Origin: Paractinoplanes tereljensis
Lineage (GTDB): Bacteria > Actinomycetota > Actinomycetes > Mycobacteriales > Micromonosporaceae
DNA length: 64,000 bases
NCBI RefSeq assembly: GCF_016862435.1
Contig: NZ_BOMY01000020.1
Coordinates: forward strand, 143,816-207,815
Direction of reading: 5' to 3'
This document shows positions 49,712 through 58,513 of this stretch, piece by piece. Every line of letters starts with the position of its first letter. Position 1 is the stretch's first letter. Below the pieces are notes generated by a model. That model was given only the letters and a program-made list of their open reading frames with translations, ran no database searches and was not told where the DNA came from. A program made the translations under genes and the position numbers.

Positions 49712-51197
49712 GCCGCCGGGCGACGGTCAGCAGGTGGGTGGACGGCCAGTCCACGGGGTGGCCGTCCAGGTCGGTCAGGGAAGCCACCGGGGCGATCCGG
49801 TTCTCGATCACCCAGTCGTTGCGGATCGGGGTGGAGGCCGGGTCCAGCTCGAAGCCCACCTCGGTCAGCAGGTCGCGCCAGTCGGGGAAGCTCAGGCCGC
49901 AGAACTGCTCGTGGGTCTCGGACAGCCAGTTGTCGACGTAGTCCTTGCGGGTCAGGAAGTCCATGGCGGCGCCCAGTTCGATCCGGACCGCGGACTCGCC
50001 TACCGGCTCGAACTCGCAGGGGAAGGCGAAATCGGCCGTGAACTGGTCCAGGCGGGCGCGGGTCGAGAGGCTTTCGACGTACGCCCGGACCTCGCCGGAA
50101 GCCAGACCGGTCAGGTCGTGCCGAGGGGTCGCGGGGTTCAGGCCGTCGCCGGAGGCGAGGTGCAGGAGCACCGGGCGGTGCAGGTCGTCGGGGCCGCACA
50201 CGTCGCTGTTGATCCAGACGCCGCCGGGGACGGTGTGGTCGAAGATGCGCCGGGCAAAGCGCAGCAGCGACTCGCGCCGGGAGCCGTAGGACCAGATCTC
50301 GTGGGTCAGGGCGAAGGTGAGCGTGGTGTCCACCGAGCGGTCCGCGAAGATCGCGCCGCCCAGGACGTTGCGCTGGTAGAAGTACACGTTGGCGTTCTGG
50401 AACACGCCCTGCGCCTTCTTGTGCACGCACTCCTGGTAGAGGTGGCGGGCCACCTCGACGCCGATCAGGTCGCTCTCGTGCAGGCCCGGTTCGCGGTCGG
50501 CCAGCTCCAGCAGCGAGCCGGCGCCGCAGCCGATGTCGACGATCCGGCCCGGGCGCACGTACTGCCGGACCGCGGACCACTTGCGGTCGGCCGCGTCGGC
50601 GAAGGCCTCGACGTACGTCCGGTAGTCGCGGGTGGCGGTGAGGCCGCCCTCGTCGCCGACCAGCGGATCGTTCACCGCGGTGCGGACCGAGTCGACCAAC
50701 CGGTAGCGCTCGAAGACGTCGATGGTGGCCGGGTGGGCCAGCTCACGCCAGGTCTCGTCGCCGGCCGCCAGTCGCAGCAGCACGTCCCACGGCCGCTCGG
50801 GCACGGTGTCCAGGGCCGGGTCGTCCTCGACCGGGACGATCGGGAAGCCGAGCTTCTCGTACAGGGCGGCGACCTCGGGCGTGGAGCAGGCCACCACGGT
50901 GTTCTGCGGGGTCAGGTCGAGCCCGGTCTCCACCGCCACGGTCTTCAGCGTCACCTCGGCGAACGCGCTGGTCGGGGCGGCGTCGAAGATCGGCACCACG
51001 ACCGAGCGCAGGTCGCTGAGCACGCTGAGGCGCTCGATGGCGGCCTCCCGGCGGTGGTACGGGACCGGGTTGCGCTTGGTGTTCTCGTGGTTGGCCGAGG
51101 TGACCGCCCAGACGATCTCGTGGCCTGCCTGGCGCCGCAGGAAGTCGGCCTGGAAGCGGGTCAGCAGGTGGTGCCGGCCGGGGAAGAGCACGTACAT
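49689..51197 (-). CDS. Nucleotidyltransferase-like/methyltransferase fusion protein
   Basis: A 502-residue two-domain protein. The first 150 or so residues begin MYVLFPGRHHLLTRFQADFL, resembling the GRFQPxHxGH start of NMNAT/cytidylyltransferase-fold enzymes, although the second His-x-x-His element is weak. From about 215 a class I methyltransferase starts: VRPGRIVDIGCGAGSLLELA, with DTTLTFALTHEIWSYGSRRE and FDHTVPGGVWINSDVCG later. Such a fusion suggests a pathway that activates and methylates a sugar, phosphonate or lipid headgroup. The exact reaction is not known to me. ATG 51197; probably monocistronic. Confidence 0.72.
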   Translation of the reverse strand: MYVLFPGRHHLLTRFQADFLRRQAGHEIVWAVTSANHENTKRNPVPYHRREAAIERLSVLSDLRSVVVPIFDAAPTSAFAEVTLKTVAVETGLDLTPQNTVVACSTPEVAALYEKLGFPIVPVEDDPALDTVPERPWDVLLRLAAGDETWRELAHPATIDVFERYRLVDSVRTAVNDPLVGDEGGLTATRDYRTYVEAFADAADRKWSAVRQYVRPGRIVDIGCGAGSLLELADREPGLHESDLIGVEVARHLYQECVHKKAQGVFQNANVYFYQRNVLGGAIFADRSVDTTLTFALTHEIWSYGSRRESLLRFARRIFDHTVPGGVWINSDVCGPDDLHRPVLLHLASGDGLNPATPRHDLTGLASGEVRAYVESLSTRARLDQFTADFAFPCEFEPVGESAVRIELGAAMDFLTRKDYVDNWLSETHEQFCGLSFPDWRDLLTEVGFELDPASTPIRNDWVIENRIAPVASLTDLDGHPVDWPSTHLLTVARRPIWGSSR

Positions 51198-51256
51198 CCC
51201 AAGATCGTAACGCGGCCCCTATGTCCTACTCCGGATGTAGAGATAGGCTGGGATCC

Positions 51257-52033
51257 ATGACCTGGGCGCAGTGGCACACCGAGCACGAGCAGAAGCTGGC
51301 CGACCCGCACGGGTTCCTGGCCATCACCAGCCTGAACTTCCTCACCGAGACCCCGCAGCGGTTCCCCGACGCGCCGGGTTCGTGGTCCACCGGGCCTGGC
51401 GGCGTCGTCGTCGAGCTGGCCGACGGCGAGTCGCTGACCATCGACGGGGTTGAGGTCACCGGGCGGCAGGAGCTCGGCGTGATCGCCGAGCGCGACGGCA
51501 TCAACGTCGGCGCCGGCGACGCGGTCATCGAGGTGGCCAAGCGCGGCGGTTTCGACGTCGTCCGCCCGCGGCACCCGGACAACCCGCTGCGGGTCGACTT
51601 CAAGGGCACGCCCGCTTATGAACCCGACGAGAAGTGGGTGCTGACCGGCCAGTTCGTGCCGTTCCCGGCGCCGCGGGACATCACCGTCGGGGCGGCGGTC
51701 GAGGGGCTCGAGCACGTCTACGAGTCGCCGGGTCAGGTCGAGTTCGAGGTGCTGGGCACGCCGCTGGCGCTCACGGTCTTCAACGGCCGCGCGCCGGGCT
51801 CGCTCTTCGCGCTGTTCACCGACGAGACCTCGGGCGTGACGACCTACGCCGCCAACCGCAGCCTGGCCATCGACGTCCCCGACCCCGACGGCACGGTGAT
51901 CCTCGACTTCACCCGCGCGACAAACCTGCCGTGCGCCTACACCGACTTCGCCACCTGCCCCCTCCCCCCAACCGAAAACCGCCTGCCGGTAGCGGTAGAG
52001 GCCGGCGAGAAGATCCCGTACGAGCGAGCCTGA
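51257..52033 (+). CDS. DUF1684-family protein
   Basis: A 258-residue soluble protein. WHTEHEQKLADPHGFLAITS at the N-terminus, FVPFPAPRDITV near residue 140 and NLPCAYTDFATCPLPPTENR with LPVAVEAGEK at the C-terminus are the DUF1684 signature. The Cys-rich AYTDFATCPLPP motif is the most conserved part. Function is unknown. ATG 51257 is 59 bp from the divergent fusion gene. It is followed by array 3. Confidence 0.88.
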   Translation: MTWAQWHTEHEQKLADPHGFLAITSLNFLTETPQRFPDAPGSWSTGPGGVVVELADGESLTIDGVEVTGRQELGVIAERDGINVGAGDAVIEVAKRGGFDVVRPRHPDNPLRVDFKGTPAYEPDEKWVLTGQFVPFPAPRDITVGAAVEGLEHVYESPGQVEFEVLGTPLALTVFNGRAPGSLFALFTDETSGVTTYAANRSLAIDVPDPDGTVILDFTRATNLPCAYTDFATCPLPPTENRLPVAVEAGEKIPYERA

Positions 52034-52147
52034 CCTCCACGCGAGCGGGGCTCACCCCAGCCGCGACGTCCGGGACGCCGACTCGAACTCTGCCACGCAG
52101 AGTCCCAGGTCGGCGTCCCGCATTCGCGAGGCCCGTCCGCCTACCTC

Positions 52148-52417
52148 GCGCGCCCCGCGCGCCCCGCGCGCCCCGCGCGCCCCGCGCGCCCCGCGCGCCC
52201 CGCGCGATCTTGTGGAGTTGCGGTGCGGGCAGGACAGCAGGCTCTCAAGATCTGGAACCGATAGCCGCAGCCCACGCCGCCCCGCGCGACCTTGTGAAGT
52301 TGCGGTGCGGGCAGGACAGCAGGCCCTCAAGATCTGAAACCGATAGCCGCAGCCCACGCCGCCCCGCGCGACCTTGTGAAGTTGCGGTGCGGGCAGGACA
52401 GCAGACCCACAAGATCT
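52148..52417 (+). repeat. Array 3: three 49-bp elements on an 82-bp period
   Basis: Elements at 52205-52253, 52287-52335 and 52369-52417, each exactly 49 bp with outer arms CGAYCTTG/CAAGATCT and the same TTG at positions 14-16 as in arrays 1 and 2. The inner stem (GTGCGG-G-CAGGAC) pairs at four of six positions. The spacer is 33 bp and nearly identical between copies. A CGCGCCCCG 9-mer run of about six copies (52148-52203) precedes them. The rest of 52034-52679 has no gene. Confidence 0.88.
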
Positions 52418-52481
52418 GAAGCCGGACTCCGCAGGTCGTGCGGTCTATGCCGGATATAAAAGGAATATCGGGTGCTGCGGC

Positions 52482-52526
52482 CGGACGCCTGCCGGGCGGA
52501 CGCCTGCCGGGCGGACGCCTGCCGCG
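52482..52526 (+). repeat. 15-bp tandem repeat, three copies
   Basis: Three head-to-tail copies of CGGACGCCTGCCGGG, between array 3 and the hybrid kinase gene. A short AT-rich word GGATATAAAAGG lies just upstream (52451-52462). No gene is assigned. Confidence 0.75.
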
Positions 52527-52679
52527 GGCGTGGGTGGGCCGCAGAGAGTGCGTGGGTGGCTGATGGGCCGGGCCCGCCCGGTGCGGGCGCGCGGAGGGTG
52601 AGGATCGCTCAGCGGGAACTGGTGCCACGGGACTTTTCGGACGGCGTATTTGGAAAGGGCGGGAGGGGAACGGCTGGCG

Positions 52680-55600
52680 TCAGGCGGACGGGGTTGGGTG
52701 GGTGGTCCAGCGGGTCAGGGTGGCTCGTAGCTCGTCCGGGTCTATGGGTTTGGCCAGGAAATCGTCCATGCCGGCCTGGTAGGCGCGGCGGCGGTCGTCC
52801 TGCAGGACGCCTGCGGTCATCGCGATGATCGGGATGTGGCGGCCTGCCTCCTGGCTTCGGACCTGGCTTGTTGCCTGGTAACCGTCCAACTTGGGCATCT
52901 GGCAGTCCATCAGGATGGCCTCGTAGTCGCCGGAAGCGGCCAGCTCCACCGCTTCGGCGCCGTTTCGGGCTATGTCGGCGTCGTAGCCCAGCGCGTCCAG
53001 GGTGTCTACCGCTACCAGCTGGTTGATCTCGTTGTCCTCGGCCAGCAGGACCCGTTTGCGAGTGCCGGGGACCGTGGGTCGGTGGGCATTGTGTGCTGGG
53101 CCGGCCGGTGGGCGCAGCTGTTGCAGCAGGTAGTTGTAGAGGGCCGACGGGCCTACCGGCTTGGCCAGCACGTCGCCGCTGTGCAGCGGGTCGGCGGCGT
53201 CCCGGGTCAGCAGCAGGCACACCGGGCCGTCCATCTCGGCTACCAGGGCGGCGCCGTCCAGCTCGGGCGGGTGGTGGTCGACCACCGCCAGGTCGAAGGG
53301 GCGGCCGGCCGCGGTGGCGTCGGCCAGCGCGCGCCGGGCGTCCGGCGCGGTGGCCGCGATCGCGACGTCGGTGCCCCAGGTGCGGACGTGTTCGGCCAGG
53401 AAGGCCGCGCTTGTCGGGTTGGGGTCCACCAGCAGCAGGCGGCGGCCGGCCAGCTCGTCGCGCACCCGGCGGGGGCGGTGGCCGGCCGGTTCGGTGAGGC
53501 TCAGCCGGAAGTGGAAGCGGCTGCCCTCCCCCGGCGTGCTGTCGACCTTGAGTTCGCCGCCCATCAGTTCGACCAGCTGGCGGCTGATCGACAGGCCCAG
53601 CCCGGTGCCGCCGAACTCGCGGCTGGTGGTGGCGTCGGCCTGGATGAACGGCTCGAACAGCTGCTTGATCTTCTCCTGGTCGATGCCGATACCGGTGTCG
53701 CTGACGCTGAAGGTGTACTCCCCAAAAGTGGCATCGACCCGGATCAGGATGTGGCCGGCGTGGGTGAACTTGACGGCGTTGCCGGCCAGGTTGAGCAGGA
53801 TCTGGCGGATCCGGCCCTCGTCGGCGCGGACCCGTTCGGGCAGGTCGGGCGGGTAGTAGGTGATGACGTCGACGTCCTTGTCGCGGGCCGCGGCGGCCGC
53901 CGCGTGGGCGACCTCCTCGACCAGGTTGCCCAGGTCGAAGTCGTCCGGCGCCAGGGCGATCTTGCCGGCTTCGATCTTCGAGAAGTCCAGGATGTCGTTG
54001 ATGATGGCCAGCAGGGCGCGGGCCGAGCTGCGGATGGCCTCGCCGTAGCGGCGCTGGGCCGGTTCCAGCGTGGTGTCCAGCAGCAGCTTGGTCAGGCCGA
54101 TGACGCCGTTCATCGGGGTCCGGATCTCGTGGCTGACCATGGCCACGAACTGGGACTTCAGCTGCGCCGCGGCGAGCGCCTCGTCGCGGGCGGCGGCCAG
54201 CGCGAGGGCGGCCTTCTTGCTGTCGGTGATGTCCCGGGCCACCGCGTAGATCGTGCCCTGCTCGTCGGCGGGGGTGGCACTCCAGTTGAGCCAGCGGTAA
54301 CCGCCGTCGGCGGCCACGAAGCGGTTGTCGAACCCGGCCACCGAGCTGCCGTCGGACAGCCGGGCGGCCGCCTCGGCGCTGCGTTCCCGGTCGTCGGGGT
54401 GCACGAACGACAGAATCGGCCGGCCGAGCAGGTCGGCGGTCGAGTGGCCGAGGGTGTGCTCCCAGGCCGGGTTGACCCGCAGGAAGTAGCCGTTGGTGCC
54501 GGCGATGCACAGCAGGTCGCGGGACATCGTGAAGAAGTGGTCGAGCTGCTGGTTCATCCGCCGCCGCTCGGTGACGTCGCGGCAGGTCACCACCAGCATC
54601 CGGGTCCCGTCCACCACGTGCCGGAAGCTGACCAGCACCGGCACCCGGGTGCCGTCGCGGCGGTGCAGCTCGGCGTCGAATTCGCCGGCGTCCCCGGCGG
54701 CGAACCTCAGGTGCGGCTCGTCCCGCCACCAGGGGTACGGCGGTCGCAGCCCGATGACCTCGCCGGCGCCGAACCCGGTCAGCTCGCACCAGCGGGCGTT
54801 GACCCGCAGGATCGTGCCGTCGGGGGCGATCGCCAGCACCCCCTCGATCAGCGAGCCGAGCACCGTCTCGCTGAAGTCGCGCTGTTCCCGCAGCTCGTCG
54901 ATCAGGTCGCGCTGCCGGGCGTCGACCTCGTTGAGCATGAAACCGGCGCTGAGCAGCACCAGGTAGAGGGTCAGCAGCAGCACGCTGATCGCGACGGTCA
55001 GGGCAAGCCCGTCGATCGCCTGCTGGGTCCGGTTAATCGCGGCGATCACCGTGCCGATCAGGACCACCACGCCACCCACCGCCGGGGCCAGCCGCCGCAC
55101 TGTGCGCCCGCCGAGATAGGAGCTCCCGAACACCGCGACGGCCAGGCCGTCGCGCCGCGACATCAACACCCCGACCGCCATGGCCAGGAGAGATACCTCG
55201 GTCGCAATCGGCATGACGTACGCGTGGGCCTCCTCGGCAATCGGCGCGAGCCCGAGCCCGGCCGCCAGCACGGTCACCCCGACCAGCAGGGCCGCCGCGG
55301 TGGCCAGCAACTGCGCGGGACGGTGACCGCGGCGGGCGTCGAGGTCGATCGCGAGCAGGCTCAGCCCGATCAGCAGGAAGGCCACCGGCGACCGCAGCGG
55401 TGGCTGGCCGCTGCCGCGGTCGAAACCGAACTGCCGACCCGGAAGATCCAGGAACGAGAGGTACGGGAGGGGAAGTGACGTACCGCGGCGGACGATGATC
55501 ACCACGGCGCCGATCACCACTACCGCCGCGAGCAGGCGGCTCACCCAGCGGCGGGCCGGGCCGGCCGGTGCCGGTCCGGCGGCCCACAGTGCGGCTCCGG

Positions 55601-55781
55601 CGCAGATCGCCAGCACCGCGTTGGTCAGCGACATCGGCGGCAGCCCCGGCGCGATGGTGACCAGCGGCTGGGTGTTCAGCGCGTGGCCGACCAGGACCGT
55701 ACCGCCGATGAGCATCGTCACCGCGGCGGCGACCTGGTGGATCCCGGCCAGCCGTGCCCAGCGCACACCACGAAACACCAT
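52680..55781 (-). CDS. Hybrid sensor histidine kinase (MASE-like/PAS/PAS/HK/REC/REC)
   Basis: A 1,033-residue membrane hybrid kinase from ATG 55781. About eight to nine N-terminal helices (residues 15-320), two PAS domains (EGVLAIAPDGTILRVNARWC near 360; NGYFLRVNPAWEHTLGHST near 490), the H-box MVSHEIRTPMNG near 610, N-box LNLAGNAVKFTHAG, G boxes SDTGIGIDQEK and FGGTGLGLSIS, a first receiver (LLLVDPNPTSA, VVDHHPPELDG, divergent but with Asp) and a canonical second receiver (LLAEDNEINQ, MDCQMPKLDGYQ near 960). No Hpt domain is present. Divergent from a second kinase system, 67 bp away. Signal unknown. Confidence 0.92.
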   Translation of the reverse strand: MVFRGVRWARLAGIHQVAAAVTMLIGGTVLVGHALNTQPLVTIAPGLPPMSLTNAVLAICAGAALWAAGPAPAGPARRWVSRLLAAVVVIGAVVIIVRRGTSLPLPYLSFLDLPGRQFGFDRGSGQPPLRSPVAFLLIGLSLLAIDLDARRGHRPAQLLATAAALLVGVTVLAAGLGLAPIAEEAHAYVMPIATEVSLLAMAVGVLMSRRDGLAVAVFGSSYLGGRTVRRLAPAVGGVVVLIGTVIAAINRTQQAIDGLALTVAISVLLLTLYLVLLSAGFMLNEVDARQRDLIDELREQRDFSETVLGSLIEGVLAIAPDGTILRVNARWCELTGFGAGEVIGLRPPYPWWRDEPHLRFAAGDAGEFDAELHRRDGTRVPVLVSFRHVVDGTRMLVVTCRDVTERRRMNQQLDHFFTMSRDLLCIAGTNGYFLRVNPAWEHTLGHSTADLLGRPILSFVHPDDRERSAEAAARLSDGSSVAGFDNRFVAADGGYRWLNWSATPADEQGTIYAVARDITDSKKAALALAAARDEALAAAQLKSQFVAMVSHEIRTPMNGVIGLTKLLLDTTLEPAQRRYGEAIRSSARALLAIINDILDFSKIEAGKIALAPDDFDLGNLVEEVAHAAAAAARDKDVDVITYYPPDLPERVRADEGRIRQILLNLAGNAVKFTHAGHILIRVDATFGEYTFSVSDTGIGIDQEKIKQLFEPFIQADATTSREFGGTGLGLSISRQLVELMGGELKVDSTPGEGSRFHFRLSLTEPAGHRPRRVRDELAGRRLLLVDPNPTSAAFLAEHVRTWGTDVAIAATAPDARRALADATAAGRPFDLAVVDHHPPELDGAALVAEMDGPVCLLLTRDAADPLHSGDVLAKPVGPSALYNYLLQQLRPPAGPAHNAHRPTVPGTRKRVLLAEDNEINQLVAVDTLDALGYDADIARNGAEAVELAASGDYEAILMDCQMPKLDGYQATSQVRSQEAGRHIPIIAMTAGVLQDDRRRAYQAGMDDFLAKPIDPDELRATLTRWTTHPTPSA

Positions 55782-55848
55782 CACGTTCTGTAGCGTCTCA
55801 ACTACGATGCGATGATTGCTCGCGTTTCCCGACAAAGTGGGGGTGGCG

Positions 55849-56538
55849 GTGATCACGGCCGAACCGGCACGCGTGCTCGACGGCGCCACCCTGTCCCGAC
55901 TCGGCCATGACCTGCGCAGCCCGCTGACCGGCATCGTCAGCCTGGCCGGCCTGATGCGCCGCAAGATCGCTAGTGGCGGCGCCGACCCGGTGCAGCAGGA
56001 CCGGCAGCTGGAGATGCTCGCCGACAGTGCGGCCGGTCTGCTGACAACGATCGAGCGAGTGGTGACCCTGGCTCGTTTGGAAGGCCCGGTTGGCGAGTCA
56101 CCGGCGGTGATCGACTGCGGTGCGGTCGTGGCTTCGGTCGTCTCCTCGCTTGCCCCTCTTGCTGCCGACCATGGTCGCCACCTGCACGCATCGACCAGCC
56201 CGGCCCCGGCCGCGATCACTCCTGCCGCCGCCCAGCTGATCGTGACCGAACTGCTGGACAACGCGATCAAATACAGCAGCGCCGCCGACATCGAGGTAAC
56301 CGTGACCGGCTCGGTGATCACCGTGGCCGACCATGGACCGGGCCTGGCCGCCGGGGAACAGCAGCGGATCTTCCAGCCCTTCGAGCGCGGCGCCGCCGCC
56401 GAGGAGCGTGAGGTGGCCGGCAGCGGGCTCGGCCTCACCCTGGCCCATCGGGCCACGGTCCGGCACGGCGGCACCCTCGACCTGGCCACCGGACCGGACG
56501 GCACCGTCTTCACCGTCACGCTGCCGTTAGTTAGCTGA
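55849..56538 (+). CDS. Small soluble histidine kinase
   Basis: About 229 residues, kinase core only: HisKA at LGHDLRSPLTGIVSLAGLM near residue 22, N-box TELLDNAIKYSS near 140, G1 VADHGPGLAAGE and G2 AGSGLGLTLAHR. There is no sensor or membrane segment, so input must come from a partner. GTG 55849 was chosen for the GGGGG stretch just upstream; GTG 55843, GTG 55837 and TTG 55816 are in the same frame. It lies 10 bp before the next gene, so both are surely co-transcribed and probably act together. Confidence 0.85.
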   Translation: MITAEPARVLDGATLSRLGHDLRSPLTGIVSLAGLMRRKIASGGADPVQQDRQLEMLADSAAGLLTTIERVVTLARLEGPVGESPAVIDCGAVVASVVSSLAPLAADHGRHLHASTSPAPAAITPAAAQLIVTELLDNAIKYSSAADIEVTVTGSVITVADHGPGLAAGEQQRIFQPFERGAAAEEREVAGSGLGLTLAHRATVRHGGTLDLATGPDGTVFTVTLPLVS

Positions 56539-56548
56539 GGAGGCTTGC

Positions 56549-58513
56549 TTGGCCACCGTGCTGGTCGTGGACGACCGTGCCACCAACCGCGAGGTGGCCA
56601 GGATGACCCTCGACGAGGGTGGCTACCAGGTGATCGAGGCCGCGGCCGGGCGGCAGGCCCTCGACCTGGCCCGCCGGCTGCACCCCGACGTCGTTCTCGC
56701 CGATGTGATCATGCCCGGGATGGACGGCTACGAGTTCGTCGAGGCCCTGCGGGCCGACGCCGGTACGGCCGGCATCCCGGTCCTGCTCTACACCGCCAAC
56801 TACGCCCCCGACGAGGCCGGATCCCTGGCCGACGCGTACGGCGTAGCGCGGATCGTGGCCAAATCCGCTGACCCGGCCGAACTGCTCGCCGCGGTCGACG
56901 AGGCCCTGCGCCAGCGGACCGCCCCGGCCACCGGCCCGGTGACCAGCGAACATCTGCGGACGGTGAACGCCAAGCTGGTCGAGAAGGTGCTCGCGCTGGA
57001 CGAGAGCGAGGCCCGGTTCCAGGCCCTCGCCGACCTGTCCCCGGTCGGGATCGTGTCCGGCGGCATCGGCCTGCAGGCCTCGTACGTGAACCCCCGGCTG
57101 CTCGACATCACCGGCGCCACCGGCCACGACCTGCTACGGCTCGGCTGGCTGCGCTGCGTGCCATCGGAACACCGGGCGGCGCTGCGGGTGGCCGCGAACG
57201 CCGACTACTACGGGCGGATCCACCTGGGCGACGGCCGGGACCGGTGGCTGCACACCCGGATCCGGGTCACCCAGGAGGAGGGCGACGAGACCGGGTTCGT
57301 GGCCACCGTCGACGACGTCACCACGGTCGTCGAGGCCGAGGAACAGCGGCACCTGTCCGAGCGGCGCCGGATCGCCGAGCGGTTCGACGGCCTGGCCCGG
57401 CTCAGCGGCGCCATCGCGCACGACTTCAACAACATCCTGAACATCATCCTGTCGTTCAGCGAGTTCACCCAGGAGTCGCTGCGCGAGGCGGTGGACACCC
57501 GGCTGACCGCCGAGGTCGCCGACCCGATGCTCAGCGACCTGGAGAAGATCCACCGGGCCGGGCAGCGCGCCGCCCACCTGGCCCATCAGCTGCTCACCTT
57601 CGGCGGCCGGGAGGTCGTCCAGCCGTCGGTGGTGCACCCCAATACCGTGGTCGCCGAGGTGCGTGACTTGGCCGAGGCCACGGTCGGCAAGCAGGTGCGG
57701 ATCGAGACCCACCTCGATCCGGCGGTCGGCCACACCCGGGTCGACGGCGACCAGCTCAGCCAGGCCCTGCTCAACCTCGCCATCAACGCCCGCGACGCGA
57801 TGCCCGACGGCGGCGCCCTGACGCTGGAGACCGGTAACGCGGGAGCGGATCTCCCGGCCGGGTTGCCGCCCGGCGACTACATCCGGATCGCGGTCCGGGA
57901 CGAAGGGGTGGGCATGGCGCCCGAGGTGCTCGACCGGGCGGTCGAGCCGTTCTTCTCGACCAAGCCGAAAGGCCAGGGCACCGGGCTCGGCCTGGCCACC
58001 GCGTTCGGCATCGTCCGGCAGGCCGGCGGCGAGCTGGTCATCGACTCGGTTCCCGGCCGGGGCACGACGGTGAGCCTCTACCTGCCGGCCACCGCCGAAC
58101 CACTGCCGGCCGGCGCGCCGCAGCCCGGGACCACCGCGCTCGCCGGGCGCACCATCCTGCTGGCCGAGGACGAGGACGGGGTACGCGAGGTGGTCACCCG
58201 CATTCTCACCCGGGACGGATACCGGGTGCTGGCCGCCGCCAACGGTCAGGAAGCCCTGGAGATCGCCCGGCGCCACGACGGCCCGATCGACGGCGTGCTC
58301 TCCGACGTGGTCATGCCGCACCTGAACGGCCCGGAACTGGCCGAGGCGCTGCGCACGGTGCTGCCCGGGGTGCCGGTGCTGTACATGTCGGGCTTCGCCG
58401 GGCCGCTGATGACCGACCAGGGCCTGCTCGAACCCGGTGTAACCGTGGTCGGAAAGCCGTTCACGCGCGCTGAGCTACTCAACGCGGTACACGATCGGCT
58501 GGCCGCGCCCTAG
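56549..58513 (+). CDS. REC-PAS-histidine kinase-REC protein
   Basis: A 654-residue cytoplasmic protein starting at TTG 56549 with an ideal GAGGAGG 5 nt upstream. N-terminal receiver (VLVVDDRATNREV, LADVIMPGMDGYE), PAS-like region (about 150-270), HisKA of the AHDFNNIL class near 295, N-box LNLAINARDAMPDGG, G boxes VRDEGVGMAPE and GQGTGLGLATAFG, and a C-terminal receiver (LLAEDEDGVREV, LSDVVMPHLNGPE). The C-terminal receiver has the plan of output-less phospho-sinks. It can receive phosphate from the small kinase just upstream through REC1. Overlaps the convergent PH-domain gene by 4 bp. Confidence 0.92.
   Translation: MATVLVVDDRATNREVARMTLDEGGYQVIEAAAGRQALDLARRLHPDVVLADVIMPGMDGYEFVEALRADAGTAGIPVLLYTANYAPDEAGSLADAYGVARIVAKSADPAELLAAVDEALRQRTAPATGPVTSEHLRTVNAKLVEKVLALDESEARFQALADLSPVGIVSGGIGLQASYVNPRLLDITGATGHDLLRLGWLRCVPSEHRAALRVAANADYYGRIHLGDGRDRWLHTRIRVTQEEGDETGFVATVDDVTTVVEAEEQRHLSERRRIAERFDGLARLSGAIAHDFNNILNIILSFSEFTQESLREAVDTRLTAEVADPMLSDLEKIHRAGQRAAHLAHQLLTFGGREVVQPSVVHPNTVVAEVRDLAEATVGKQVRIETHLDPAVGHTRVDGDQLSQALLNLAINARDAMPDGGALTLETGNAGADLPAGLPPGDYIRIAVRDEGVGMAPEVLDRAVEPFFSTKPKGQGTGLGLATAFGIVRQAGGELVIDSVPGRGTTVSLYLPATAEPLPAGAPQPGTTALAGRTILLAEDEDGVREVVTRILTRDGYRVLAAANGQEALEIARRHDGPIDGVLSDVVMPHLNGPELAEALRTVLPGVPVLYMSGFAGPLMTDQGLLEPGVTVVGKPFTRAELLNAVHDRLAAP

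Noticed and set aside
51202..51209. Single CAAGATCG word as a further 49-bp element
   Set aside because: No matching CGATCTTG 41 bp upstream; a chance octamer between divergent genes. The CAAGATCT at 48545-48552 was rejected for the same reason.
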